Below are positions 44,247 through 53,396 of a stretch of DNA of 64,000 nucleotides, piece after piece. Within the stretch, counting starts at the first letter, position 1, and every line of letters starts with the position of its first letter. The notes beneath the pieces were generated by a model. It searched no databases, was not told the DNA's origin, and saw nothing but the letters and a program-made list of their open reading frames with translations. The stretch lies in assembly GCF_002835935.1 (NCBI RefSeq), contig NZ_PJCF01000006.1, positions 62,001 through 126,000 on the forward strand. Reading direction: 5' to 3'. This stretch comes from Paraglaciecola sp. MB-3u-78 (lineage in GTDB: Bacteria; Pseudomonadota; Gammaproteobacteria; Enterobacterales; Alteromonadaceae). A program made the position numbers and the translations under genes.

Positions 44247-45584
44247 ATGACTAATAATAATACTCTATCAAACATCTTTCAGATTAGTCTGCACCAAAAA
44301 ATTATTGTTATTGCGATTCCGATGATCTTAAGTAATGTCACGACTCCCTTAATGGGATTAGTCGACACTGCTGTGTTAGGCCATATGCAGGAAATGTATT
44401 TTCTTGCTGGGGCCTCCGTAGCCGCATTGATTATCACTCAATTGTATTGGTTATGCGGCTTTTTAAGAATGACCAGTACAGGTCTTAGTGCGCAGGCAAA
44501 AGGCAGTAAAGATAATAACCAGCTTAATCAAAGCCTGTTTCAGGGGATATTGATTGGCTTTTTGTTAGGCTGCATGCTGTTGTTAGTACAAGATGGCATT
44601 TTGGCTTTGGGTTTATACTTTGCCAATGCTACCCCAGTTATTGAAGGGGTTATCTCGGAATATTTCTCCACACGGATCTGGGGCGCGCCTGCTGCGATAG
44701 TTAATCTAGCCTTGGTGGGTTGGCTAATAGGCCAGCAAAAAGCCAAACAGGTGTTGCTTATTCAGGTGTTCGCAAACGTATTGAACTTGGTTCTTAACCT
44801 TTGGTTTGTGTTTGGCTTAGGGTTGGAGGTGTTTGGTGTGGCGCTGGCCAGCGTCGTAGCTGAATATTCCATCACTATCATGAGTATGATTGTGGCGTTA
44901 AAGATTATTGGTAAGCCAAAAATACTAAAAAAATGGTTTTCAGGTGTGTATTTACGTCCTTTACTATCCCTTAACGGCAACACGTTTTTTCGAAACCTTA
45001 TCTTACAAGGCTGTATCGCTTTTCTTATTTTTAAAGGGGTAGGGTTTGGCTCTATGTCAGCGGCTATCAACGCAATTTTGATGCAGTTCTTTACCTTAAT
45101 TGCCCTTGGATTAGACGGTGTTGCTTATGCAGCAGAAGCATTAGTAGGTGAACAAAAAGGACAAAAAAATGCGAAGGGCATCATACATGTCACTTTACAT
45201 GGGCTGGTATGGTCAATCACAGTTGCAATAATTTACTCATTGATTTTTATTGTATGGGGCACTGAGATCATTTCTACAATAACGAACCAAGCAGCCCTAC
45301 AAATAGAAATGCAAGACTACCTAATCTTTGTGTATTGTTTACCCTTAATCGCTCACTGGTGTTTCTTTTTTGATGGTGTTTTTGTGGGTTTGACACGTGC
45401 TCGTGCCATGCGAGATAGTATGTTGTTGTGTGGGTTAGCTGTTTACTTTCCTGCTTTTTGGGTGTTTTCATCTTATGCAAATCAAGGTTTATGGATCGCG
45501 ATGTTACTTTTTTTACTGTCGCGCGGAATAAGCTTGGGAGGTTACTTTATTTATCTTTGTCGAACTGGGAGGGTGGCGGTTTAA
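44247..45584 (+). CDS. MATE-family efflux transporter (DinF-like), 445 aa
   Basis: Twelve-helix multidrug and toxin extrusion transporter. Its N-terminal repeat is IVIAIPMILSNVTTPLMGLVDTAVLGHM, with the DinF-type LVDTAVLGH signature, and the second repeat is GCIAFLIFKGVGFGSMSAAINAILMQFFTLIALGLDGVAYAAEALVGEQKG. ATG 44247 is taken because homologues begin near here; the longer frame from 44151 overlaps the divergent deacetylase gene. It probably exports cationic or oxidant-related compounds using Na+ or H+. The 3' end overlaps the convergent small gene at 45547-45801. Confidence 0.9.
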   Translation: MTNNNTLSNIFQISLHQKIIVIAIPMILSNVTTPLMGLVDTAVLGHMQEMYFLAGASVAALIITQLYWLCGFLRMTSTGLSAQAKGSKDNNQLNQSLFQGILIGFLLGCMLLLVQDGILALGLYFANATPVIEGVISEYFSTRIWGAPAAIVNLALVGWLIGQQKAKQVLLIQVFANVLNLVLNLWFVFGLGLEVFGVALASVVAEYSITIMSMIVALKIIGKPKILKKWFSGVYLRPLLSLNGNTFFRNLILQGCIAFLIFKGVGFGSMSAAINAILMQFFTLIALGLDGVAYAAEALVGEQKGQKNAKGIIHVTLHGLVWSITVAIIYSLIFIVWGTEIISTITNQAALQIEMQDYLIFVYCLPLIAHWCFFFDGVFVGLTRARAMRDSMLLCGLAVYFPAFWVFSSYANQGLWIAMLLFLLSRGISLGGYFIYLCRTGRVAV

Positions 45585-45801
45585 AACTGGCTGTCATGCG
45601 GTGTGCCAGAATGCCTAAGTAGCCTCTAAAAGAATATAAGCTACCCACAGCTAATAAAATCAGACCAGGAATTTGAATAATAGGCGCATACTTTGCGCCT
45701 ATTAATACGGCTACTGCGCCTAAGCAAAATATACCTAGGCCACGTTTGAAAAAAGCCCAACTTTTACTTGGGTCGTTTGCTAAACGTTTTAACCAGTTAA
45801 T
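45547..45801 (-). CDS. Two-helix membrane protein with apparent ATT start, 84 aa
   Basis: The frame reads (I/M)NWLKRLANDPSKSWAFFKRGLGIFCLGAVAVLIG...IIQIPGLILLAVGSLYSFRGYLGILAHRMTASFKPPPSQFDKDK: two membrane helices with charged ends. No ATG, GTG or TTG occurs in the first half of the frame. A stop (TGA) lies four codons upstream, leaving ATT at 45801 with AGGA six bases before it as the only plausible start. The protein looks real: balanced charges, two clean helices and a position just upstream of nfuA stop. ATT starts are rare (infC is the known example). Function is unknown. Confidence 0.65.
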   Translation of the reverse strand: MNWLKRLANDPSKSWAFFKRGLGIFCLGAVAVLIGAKYAPIIQIPGLILLAVGSLYSFRGYLGILAHRMTASFKPPPSQFDKDK

Positions 45802-45837
45802 ATTGTATCCTCACTGAGATGGTATTGGACCGTAACT

Positions 45838-46416
45838 CTAGTAGTAAGAGTGCTCGCCGGCTTCATGTTCAGTGGCATCTTTAACTGCTAATAATTCACC
45901 AGGAAACTGATCAAGCATTTGTTTTTCGACGCCTTCTTTCAAGGTGAGATCCACTTGTGAACAACCGTTACAGCCACCACCGAATCGTAATACCGCTTCT
46001 TTTTCTCCTGTGATTTCAACTAATGTCACGTTACCACCGTGGCTAGCAAGTTGCGGATTGATTTCTGCTTCAATCATGTAACTCACTCGTTCGGCTAAAG
46101 GTGCGTCGCTATCAACCTTGCGTGCTTTTGCGTTTGGCGCTTTAAGCGTTAGTTGTGAGCCCATTTGGTCAGTCACAAAATCAATTTCGGCTTCTTGAAG
46201 GAAAGGTGCGCTTTCTAAATCAACAACTGCATCAAAACCATTAAATTCTAGCACCGTGTCTGATTTTTCTATCGCGTCTGGTGGACAATAAGATACGCCA
46301 CATTCTGCACTGGGTGTGCCGGGGCTAACCACAAACACTCTGATATTGGTATCAGGCTCTTGGTTTGCCAGCAGCTTACAGAAATGTGCTTGCGCTGTTT
46401 CTGAAATGTTAATCAT
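45838..46416 (-). CDS. nfuA: Fe-S cluster carrier/biogenesis protein NfuA, 192 aa
   Basis: N-terminal degenerate A-type carrier domain ([30 protein letters not shown]) joined to a C-terminal Nfu domain with [12 protein letters not shown]149 and C152 are the cluster ligands. Length and cysteine positions match E. coli NfuA. It delivers 4Fe-4S clusters under stress. AGGAAG lies eight bases before the ATG. In many gammaproteobacteria nfuA follows comF and bioH; here an M14 peptidase gene lies between. Confidence 0.96.
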   Translation of the reverse strand: MINISETAQAHFCKLLANQEPDTNIRVFVVSPGTPSAECGVSYCPPDAIEKSDTVLEFNGFDAVVDLESAPFLQEAEIDFVTDQMGSQLTLKAPNAKARKVDSDAPLAERVSYMIEAEINPQLASHGGNVTLVEITGEKEAVLRFGGGCNGCSQVDLTLKEGVEKQMLDQFPGELLAVKDATEHEAGEHSYY

Positions 46417-46560
46417 GGGCTATCTTCCTCTAAAATATGTCTATTTACATAATAACAAAATTACTTGACTAAAACACTCAAGTAATCGTTCTTCCTTATA
46501 TATATTTTGGCTAAAACGTGCGAACATTTTTTAAAATGCTGACCGATTGGATTGATTTTT

Positions 46561-49107
46561 ATGGATTTGTTGTTTCGAATTTTTGCTTTTTTGTTGTGGT
46601 TCATAAGTGCACAAGCTTTAGCTATTGCCGATACTGCGTACTTACCAACAGGTACTCAATATAAAGCAGACATTACCACACCCACTCAAGCTTTAGGTGC
46701 GTCAGTAGGTGAATGGCACGTGCGTCATGATCAGATAGCGAACTATATGCAACTGTTGGCTTCACAGTCAGACCGCGTCAGTTTAGTCGAAACTGGTCGT
46801 ACTCACGAAAACCGTCCTCTTTACCTGTTGGCTTTTAGTTCTCCTGAAAATCAGCAAAATTTAGCTGCAATCCAAGCTAAGCATATTCGAAACTTAGGTC
46901 AATCTACTGATAAAAACGACCCATTAATTATTTGGATGGGGTACAGCGTTCATGGCGACGAACCATCAGGTTCGAATGCTGCCCTTTTAATCGCTTATTA
47001 TCTCGCTGCAGGTCAAAATGAAAAGATAGATCAGTTACTTAACGACAATATTGTGTTGCTCGATCCAAGTGTCAATCCTGATGGTCTATCTCGATTTGCG
47101 CAGTGGGCAAATATGCATAAAAGTAAGAACTTGGTATCTGATCCTAATCACCGAGAGCATCAGCAAGCTTGGCCTTCAGGACGAACTAATCATTATTGGT
47201 TCGATTTAAATCGCGACTGGTTGTTGTTGACCCATCCAGAGTCACGAGCTCGGGTTAATCAATTCCATCAATGGCGTCCTCACGTGTTAACCGATTTTCA
47301 TGAAATGGGCACGAATAGCACCTACTTCTTTCAACCCGGTATTTCTTCTAGAAAAAATCCATGGACACCGTTTAAAAATGTTGAATTGACTGCAGCGCTG
47401 GGTGATTTTCATGCTGCAGCATTAGACAAAACTAAGCAACTGTATTTTACACAAGAAAGTTTTGACGATTTTTATTATGGTAAAGGTTCAACCTATCCAG
47501 ATGCCCACGGTAGTCTGGGTATTTTGTTTGAGCAAGCCAGTAGCAGAGGGCATCTGCAAGACTCTGATCACGGCTTATTAAGGTTTTCCGATACCATTCA
47601 AAATCAAGTGACGACTTCTCTTTCGACTTTTGCTGGTGCTTTAGCCAATAAACAAGCCATTCTTGATTATCAAATAGATTTTGCAGAGCAAACTAAAGAC
47701 TTAATCAAGGATGATGATTTAGCTGGCTATATTTTAAATGAGAAATTTGACCAAACCCGCTTCTCAAAAATGCTAGAGATATTCTCAGCTCATCAGATTC
47801 AATACTTTCCTTTGAGCAAGGATGTCAAAGTAGATGGACAAATATTCGATACAATAAACAGTATGTTTGTGCCACTGGACCAGCCTCAGTATCGACTGAT
47901 AAAGTCTCTTTTCTCGACCCGTAAATCATTTGATGACAATACCTTTTATGACGTGTCGAACTGGAATCTACCCCTAGCGTTTAATATCCAGTATCAAGCC
48001 GTTGAGCGGCAACCAAAACTGGATACACAGTCTATTAAAGCGCCTAAAACTGTTATCCCAGAATTATTGCCTGGCGCTTACGCCTATGCTTTTTCTTGGC
48101 AAGATTATCAAGCACCTAAACTTTTACAGCGTTTATTGGCCAATAAAGTAAAGGTAAAACTTGCTGGTGAGGCATTTTTTGCTCAAACCTCTCAAGGTGG
48201 TATGAGCTTTTCTGCCGGTGCGGTAATTGTTCCAATCGCGCTAGCACAACCTAAAAATTTGTTAGGCATCATTGATGCGCAGAATAATGGGCTGGATATT
48301 CCTATTCATTCGGTAACCTCTGGATTAACCCGCCAAGGTATTGATTTAGGTAGTCGTAAAATGCTGAATATTGCCCTGCCCAAAGTATTGTTGGTTGGCG
48401 GGCGCGGTACTTCCCAATATGAATTGGGTGAAGTGTGGCACTACTTAGATCAGCATGTTGATATGCCTGTTTCAATCACAGACCTAGAACAACTGGGTAC
48501 ATTTTCTTTGGACAGCTATACCCATATGATATGGGTTGAGGGCACGTATAAAGATGTGCCTGAAAAAACCGTCCACAAAATTGAAGGCTGGTTGAATTCA
48601 GGCGGCGTACTCATAGGTCAAAAATCTGCGGCTAATTGGTTCTCTGATAAAAAATGGCTTAAGGCTGGCTTCAAAAGTAGCAATGAGATTAAGTTAGCGT
48701 TTGACACCACAGGTATGACTTATCAAGATCAGGAAGCACTTAAAGCTAAGCAAAGAATAGCCGGTGCTGTATTTGAGACTCAGTTGGACCTAAGCCATAC
48801 ACTCGCCTTCGGTTATACTTCTACTACATTGCCAATGTTTAGAAACAGTGCATTGGTGATGCGTCAACCCGACAAGCCCTTTATTACAGTAGCGAGTTAC
48901 GTTAAATCGCCACTTATGGCTGGCTATAGTGCTGAAGAGTTACAGCAACTTATCGGCGGGAGCGCTGCAGTAGTGTCTCACAATTTTGGTAAGGGTAAGG
49001 TGATTGGTTTTGCGACAAACGTTAATTTCAGAGGCGTTTGGTATGGTACTAGTCGCTTGATGAGCAACGCCATTTTTATGGCTGGTTTTATTAACGCACC
49101 AGGTTAA
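46561..49107 (+). CDS. Secreted M14-family zinc carboxypeptidase, 848 aa
   Basis: Signal peptide MDLLFRIFAFLLWFISAQALA. The peptidase domain has zinc ligands H131 and E134 in YSVHGDEPSGSNAA and H247 in DFHEMGTN, plus the later LFEQASSRG glutamate region. The long C-terminal part includes a class-I-glutaminase-like segment (PKVLLVGGRGTSQYELGEVWHYLD ... NSGGVLIGQKSAANWF), common in large marine M14 enzymes. It is probably periplasmic or secreted and active on peptides. ATG 46561 is preferred to the in-frame upstream start. Its stop overlaps the convergent comF by four bases. Confidence 0.9.
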   Translation: MDLLFRIFAFLLWFISAQALAIADTAYLPTGTQYKADITTPTQALGASVGEWHVRHDQIANYMQLLASQSDRVSLVETGRTHENRPLYLLAFSSPENQQNLAAIQAKHIRNLGQSTDKNDPLIIWMGYSVHGDEPSGSNAALLIAYYLAAGQNEKIDQLLNDNIVLLDPSVNPDGLSRFAQWANMHKSKNLVSDPNHREHQQAWPSGRTNHYWFDLNRDWLLLTHPESRARVNQFHQWRPHVLTDFHEMGTNSTYFFQPGISSRKNPWTPFKNVELTAALGDFHAAALDKTKQLYFTQESFDDFYYGKGSTYPDAHGSLGILFEQASSRGHLQDSDHGLLRFSDTIQNQVTTSLSTFAGALANKQAILDYQIDFAEQTKDLIKDDDLAGYILNEKFDQTRFSKMLEIFSAHQIQYFPLSKDVKVDGQIFDTINSMFVPLDQPQYRLIKSLFSTRKSFDDNTFYDVSNWNLPLAFNIQYQAVERQPKLDTQSIKAPKTVIPELLPGAYAYAFSWQDYQAPKLLQRLLANKVKVKLAGEAFFAQTSQGGMSFSAGAVIVPIALAQPKNLLGIIDAQNNGLDIPIHSVTSGLTRQGIDLGSRKMLNIALPKVLLVGGRGTSQYELGEVWHYLDQHVDMPVSITDLEQLGTFSLDSYTHMIWVEGTYKDVPEKTVHKIEGWLNSGGVLIGQKSAANWFSDKKWLKAGFKSSNEIKLAFDTTGMTYQDQEALKAKQRIAGAVFETQLDLSHTLAFGYTSTTLPMFRNSALVMRQPDKPFITVASYVKSPLMAGYSAEELQQLIGGSAAVVSHNFGKGKVIGFATNVNFRGVWYGTSRLMSNAIFMAGFINAPG

Positions 49108-49781
49108 CCCGTAAGGGTGAGGCAAATACTCCAGACATCAATTTTCAAATCAGGATTGTGCTTTCGTAAACTGCGATAAGCACAGTTCATTGTGCTTCCA
49201 GTGGTGATGACATCATCGAATAAGGCAATATGCTGATAGTTTTTTAATCGCTGCTTGGCTGCTTCATTAATTTCAAAGGCATTACGTAAATTTTTACGTC
49301 TTTGGGCCGCCGATAAGTCAGTTTGAGGTGGAGTCGATTTGCATCTGTTAATGATAGATGTATCCATATCTAATTTACTTAAGTTACAAATATGCTTAGC
49401 CAACTCTATGCTTTGATTGAATTTTCTGAATAAATACCGGTTTTTGTGTAACGGCATTGGAATAATCAGTTGCGGTAAAATAGGAATGGAACTTAAGCAG
49501 TGTTTTACAAAAAGCGCTGCCAATGCATGGGCATTTGGCACTTGTTTTGAAAATTTTAATCCCGTCAATAATTTTGACAATGGCCATTGGTAATCTGCCA
49601 GTGCCAACACTTGGGGAAAATCTACTTTTGGCAAACCCAAGTTCACTTTCGGCGATAACATCAAGTTGTGTTGGTATCGGTCAATATCAAATAGTGTAAG
49701 ATCATCACAGCAGTATTGGCATATTGCAGTGTTGCTGGATTGTTTGCAGACTAAACAACTTTGACTCAGCCCTGTTTGCAT
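49104..49781 (-). CDS. comF: ComF/GntX-family phosphoribosyltransferase-like protein, 225 aa
   Basis: An N-terminal zinc finger (CLVCKQ ... CQYCCDDL) precedes a PRTase fold with the PRPP-binding motif HIALFDDVITTGSTM. The segment IIPMPLHKNRYLFRKFNQSIELAKHI is the family hallmark. ComF proteins act in DNA uptake during natural transformation; in E. coli the orthologue is GntX. It is divergent from bioH with about 60 bases between. Confidence 0.9.
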   Translation of the reverse strand: MQTGLSQSCLVCKQSSNTAICQYCCDDLTLFDIDRYQHNLMLSPKVNLGLPKVDFPQVLALADYQWPLSKLLTGLKFSKQVPNAHALAALFVKHCLSSIPILPQLIIPMPLHKNRYLFRKFNQSIELAKHICNLSKLDMDTSIINRCKSTPPQTDLSAAQRRKNLRNAFEINEAAKQRLKNYQHIALFDDVITTGSTMNCAYRSLRKHNPDLKIDVWSICLTLTG

Positions 49782-49838
49782 TAGGTGTCATCCCTGTTCT
49801 CAATATGAAATCAGTCTTTCGAAGTAAGTGTAGAAGAA

Positions 49839-50609
49839 ATGCCAGTAAAATTAAAAGTATCAACGGTTGGCACGGGTAAGCCCCTTGTTTTTTTGCACGG
49901 CTGGGGTGTAAATAGTGGCGTTTGGCAGTCTTTGATAGACCTTATTAAGGATGAATTTTGCATCACTACTATTGATTTACCTGGGTATGGGCTAAATCAT
50001 CAACAGTTGCCCATTCCGTATAATTTGCAGAACGTGGCAACCACAGTGGCGCAATATCTTCCGGCAAACTGCGTCTTAATTGGTTGGTCGTTAGGTGGCT
50101 TAGTCGCCCAGCAAATCGCTGACTCATATCCCGAAAAACTTAAACAAATGGTATTGATTTGTTCTAGTCCAAAATTTTCTAAAAGTAGCGATTGGCCTGG
50201 AATTGAGCCCAAGGTTCTGAACTTCTTTTCTCAGAAATTAAATGTAGATATTTCTAAAACACTGGAGCGCTTTCTTGCCATACAAGCCATGGGGAGTGTA
50301 AATGCCAGGCACGATGCTAAAACAATCAAACAGGCGGTGCAGCAATACCCTTTACCTTCACTCGTCGCCTTAGCTGCAGGGTTAAACATGTTACAAAGTA
50401 TTGATTTACGTGAACAATTTAAAACACTGTGTATACCTTGTCATATTTTTTTAGGTGGATTGGATACTTTAGTACCCGACAAAGTAGCCCCGCTTGCAAA
50501 GCAACTTAATTCCAAGGTAACAATAGACGTTATCACTAATGCGTCCCACGCCCCTTTTATTTCAAACCCGGAACAATTTGTAAAACGTCTGGTGAAAGCA
50601 CTTGTTTAA
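49839..50609 (+). CDS. bioH: Pimeloyl-[acyl-carrier protein] methyl ester esterase, 256 aa
   Basis: Alpha/beta-hydrolase that removes the methyl group from pimeloyl-ACP methyl ester to end fatty-acid-type elongation in biotin synthesis. Oxyanion region FLHGWGVNSGVW, nucleophile S84 in GWSLGG, acid in GGLDTLVPD and His in NASHAPFIS. Length equals E. coli BioH (256). The bioH-comF pairing is conserved and supports the specific name. Confidence 0.92.
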   Translation: MPVKLKVSTVGTGKPLVFLHGWGVNSGVWQSLIDLIKDEFCITTIDLPGYGLNHQQLPIPYNLQNVATTVAQYLPANCVLIGWSLGGLVAQQIADSYPEKLKQMVLICSSPKFSKSSDWPGIEPKVLNFFSQKLNVDISKTLERFLAIQAMGSVNARHDAKTIKQAVQQYPLPSLVALAAGLNMLQSIDLREQFKTLCIPCHIFLGGLDTLVPDKVAPLAKQLNSKVTIDVITNASHAPFISNPEQFVKRLVKALV

Positions 50610-50693
50610 GGCCAATACCAAGGTAAAGCTTTAAAAAAACCTAAAAATGGTTAATAATTGAACACGAGAGGTTAAGTAGTAGAGGTAAGGCAA

Positions 50694-51023
50694 ATGGACA
50701 TTAGTAACAAAATTAACATAAACTCTGCCATTGTCAGTGGCACTATAGGCATTCAGCGTGCATCCAATGGGATCACTCAAAATGCGTCGAATTTGGCCAG
50801 CTTGTCAGCTTTTTCTGTAGCATCTAGCGACCCTCAAGAGTTTTTAGCAAACGCTACGCTTAAACAGCTCAACTCAATCAAACAATTGCTTCCAGAAGCT
50901 AGCGATGGGATTACATCTAATCTAGTCGGGCTGTCAATCAATCTGACCAATGCGCAAGCTTCTACCAAAGTAGTAGACACTGCTAGCGACACCGTAGGTA
51001 CTATCTTGGATATTCTGGCCTAG
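50694..51023 (+). CDS. Hypothetical protein with rod-like motif, 109 aa
   Basis: Not assigned to a named family. The N-terminal third (INSAIVSGTIGIQRASNGITQNASNLASL) resembles the first helix of flagellar rod/hook proteins, where SGLxAxxxxxxxxANNxAN occurs, but no other flagellar gene is here. The rest is Ala/Ser/Thr-rich, without a signal peptide. AAGG lies just before the ATG. It is 18 bases from the next gene, so the pair is probably an operon. Confidence 0.6.
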   Translation: MDISNKININSAIVSGTIGIQRASNGITQNASNLASLSAFSVASSDPQEFLANATLKQLNSIKQLLPEASDGITSNLVGLSINLTNAQASTKVVDTASDTVGTILDILA

Positions 51024-51041
51024 TTTTAGGCAACTGATATT

Positions 51042-52022
51042 ATGAATATTCTGCCACCGGTTCCCACTCCAACAGTATTTAACGTCGGCACCGTTAATAC
51101 TGAGGCTGTGCGCAGAGATAATACTCAGCGTGAGGCGGTGCCGCAATTAGCGGCTAATGAAAAGTCAGCCGCTGAAACAGGTCTTGGTTCTGAAGCTGAT
51201 AAGGCTAAAGCGCCTGGACAAGCTCCGCCGCCACTCACTTATGAAAAACCGCTTCCTCAGACAGGTCAACAACTCAATACACAAAACGATGCCGCAAAAG
51301 ACAATGGGCAAGATGCCAGTGCAGGAAAAGAAAATGCTGAGGATCAGCAGCAGCAACAACAGCAACAACAAGCCGAACAACAACTTACAGAGCTGAAACA
51401 ACGAGATGCTGAAGTTAGGGCCCATGAGCAAGCTCACGCCTCTTTAGGTGGCCAATATGCGGGCTCACCTGAATATGAATATGAAACAGGGCCTGATGGC
51501 AAGAGATATGCCGTAGGTGGTGAAGTTTCAATAGATATATCTGAAGCTTCTACACCTGAGGAAACCATTCGTAAGGCACAACAAGTTAAAGCCGCAGCCT
51601 TAGCTCCCGCAGAGCCAAGCGCACAAGATTTAAGAGTCGCAACTGAAGCCACTCAAATAGCCCTTGAAGCGCGTTCTGACATAGCCAGAACAAAAGCTGA
51701 AGAAGCGCAAGAGTCAACTAATCAAGCTATTCCAGGTGCCCAGCAAAATAAAGAACAACCACAAAACTCAGTTATTGGAGAGATACCCTCACTTGATGAC
51801 ATTGTTGATGCTTTAGATGTGGGAATACCCACTCGTTCACTGGATATCAGTCAGTCAGAGGTGGATGAGCAAAGTGTGACTGAATCTGAGTTTGATTTGG
51901 AAGCTGCGAGTCAATTTCTTGTAAACAGAGACTTAGAGATGACTCGCAGAGTGTCAGTGATAGAGCATTTTTATCAACAAGTGACTACTCCCCGTTCTCA
52001 AGGGGTACAGCAATCAGCTTAA
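51042..52022 (+). CDS. SprA-related putative metalloprotease (CJM1_0395-like), 326 aa
   Basis: A disordered Gln/Asn-rich N-terminal half with a run of eight glutamines (near residue 104) leads to the conserved core RAHEQAHASLGGQYAGSPEYEYETGPDGKRYAVGGEVSIDISEASTPEETIRKAQQVKAAALAPAEPSAQDLRVA. HEQAH is an HExxH zinc-protease motif, and the core matches the SprA-related family (putative metalloproteases). No classical signal peptide is visible. Function in the cell is unknown; it is paired with the 109-residue protein upstream. A group II intron lies just after its stop. Confidence 0.8.
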   Translation: MNILPPVPTPTVFNVGTVNTEAVRRDNTQREAVPQLAANEKSAAETGLGSEADKAKAPGQAPPPLTYEKPLPQTGQQLNTQNDAAKDNGQDASAGKENAEDQQQQQQQQQAEQQLTELKQRDAEVRAHEQAHASLGGQYAGSPEYEYETGPDGKRYAVGGEVSIDISEASTPEETIRKAQQVKAAALAPAEPSAQDLRVATEATQIALEARSDIARTKAEEAQESTNQAIPGAQQNKEQPQNSVIGEIPSLDDIVDALDVGIPTRSLDISQSEVDEQSVTESEFDLEAASQFLVNRDLEMTRRVSVIEHFYQQVTTPRSQGVQQSA

Positions 52023-52061
52023 GTCAGCAGTGAAAAGTGCGTTACACCATATCGAGTAGGG

Positions 52062-52119
52062 TGAGGCTTATGCCTCATCCCTCTCACAGAACCGTACGTA
52101 CGGGCCTCGTATACGGCTC
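52062..52119 (-). ncRNA. Group II intron catalytic domains V and VI
   Basis: On the minus strand GAGCCGTATACGAGG pairs with CGTACGTACGGTTC (domain V, 52089-52119). Then GAGGCATAAGCCTC (domain VI) carries the branch-point region, ending near CTCGAT. The AGC catalytic triad and the GAGCCGTA/TACGGTTC stem ends are conserved. Confidence 0.88.
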
Positions 52120-52154
52120 ATGCGTACTATAAAACCACCAAGGGTGATAACAAG

Positions 52155-53396
52155 TTAGTCATAGAATACCCTATCAATGTGATAAAGCCCTATTTCATCG
52201 AACCAGCTATTCTTCATGGCAATAGTCGCCATTGGACAATTCGCATTGCGCCATGACGCCATTTTTATGAAGACACACTTTCCTTTGAAGCCAAGTTGCC
52301 TTAGTCGTCTATGAAGACGAGCTGGGCGTTTCCACAACTTCAATTGAATAGCGCGCATGCGTCTTCTTATCCATTTCATCAAGCTCACAAACTCTCGCTT
52401 GCAATTGGCTATCTTAAAATAATGTGCGAACCCTCTTAGCACAGGGGTTAACCGTTTAATGATATCTATCAGCGGTTTCCCTGTATTACGCTTAGTGAGC
52501 TGCTTCACTCGCTGCTTGAAGTTAACCAGTTTCTTAGGTTGAATTCGGGTATATTGTGTCCCAATTTCGACTCCGAGGAACTTAACACCATCATCACTGT
52601 GCGTGATATGGGTTTTGGTCTTATTCACAACAAGTTGTAAATCATCCTCTAAAATAGTCGTGGCAATGTTCAAGGCATGCTCTGCGCCTACTCGGCTGAT
52701 GCATAACACTAAAATATCATCCGCATAACGCACTATTCGGTGCCCTCTGCGTTTCATTTCTTGGTCGAATGCATCAAGGTAAATGTTCGATAACAACGGA
52801 CTGATTACCCCGCCTTGCGGACTGCCTTTGATAGTCGGTATCACTTCGTTACCTTCCATCACACCACTGGATAAAAACTGTTGGATTAATTTCAGCACAC
52901 TGCCATCTGTGACTTTGCACTTAACGCCTTTGAGTATTAACTCATGGGATAAACGGTCAAAGCACTTTGACAAGTCCATATCCACGACCCAACGCCGACC
53001 ATATTGCCTTATAAACAATGTGGCCTTGTTAATCGCATCATGGCAACTTCGCTTCGGGCGATATCCATAGCTAGATGGATGAAAATCCTTATCGAAGATG
53101 GGCTGCAATATCGTTAATAACGCTTGTTGGACGATGCGGTCTCGCACTGTCGGTATCCCAAGCAATCGCATACTGCCATCTTCTTTGGGTATTTCTACCC
53201 GACGTACAGGCTGCGCTTGGTAGGTTTTACCTTTCAGTTCGAGCAGTAAAATATGAAGATTGCTCTGCAAGTCAGCTGCAAAATCGCTTAGGCTCTGCCC
53301 ATCTATTCCGGCCGCACCTTTCGCCCTTGCCACTTGTTTATAAGCCGCTTCTAATGCTTGCGCATGTAACAATCGACCATAAAGACTGTAGAACAT
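52155..53396 (-). CDS. ltrA: Group II intron reverse transcriptase/maturase, 413 aa
   Basis: Reverse transcriptase blocks RT0-RT7 are present: GIDGQSLSDF, RRVEIPKEDGSMRLLGIPTVRDRIVQQAL, SSYGYRPKRSCHDAI, DMDLSKCFD, GSPQGGVISPLLSNIYL, YADDILVL (catalytic YADD) and FLGVEIG. A maturase (X) domain ends with GFAHYFKIANCKREF and W-rich residues. No HNH endonuclease domain follows, so mobility would use other primers. ATG 53396 has GGGTGGAA just upstream and is preferred to GTG 53408. Confidence 0.93.
   Translation of the reverse strand: MFYSLYGRLLHAQALEAAYKQVARAKGAAGIDGQSLSDFAADLQSNLHILLLELKGKTYQAQPVRRVEIPKEDGSMRLLGIPTVRDRIVQQALLTILQPIFDKDFHPSSYGYRPKRSCHDAINKATLFIRQYGRRWVVDMDLSKCFDRLSHELILKGVKCKVTDGSVLKLIQQFLSSGVMEGNEVIPTIKGSPQGGVISPLLSNIYLDAFDQEMKRRGHRIVRYADDILVLCISRVGAEHALNIATTILEDDLQLVVNKTKTHITHSDDGVKFLGVEIGTQYTRIQPKKLVNFKQRVKQLTKRNTGKPLIDIIKRLTPVLRGFAHYFKIANCKREFVSLMKWIRRRMRAIQLKLWKRPARLHRRLRQLGFKGKCVFIKMASWRNANCPMATIAMKNSWFDEIGLYHIDRVFYD

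Noticed and set aside
51340-51375. Trinucleotide-like CAG/CAA repeat
   Set aside because: It codes for a polyglutamine run within a real gene and is not an independent repeat element.
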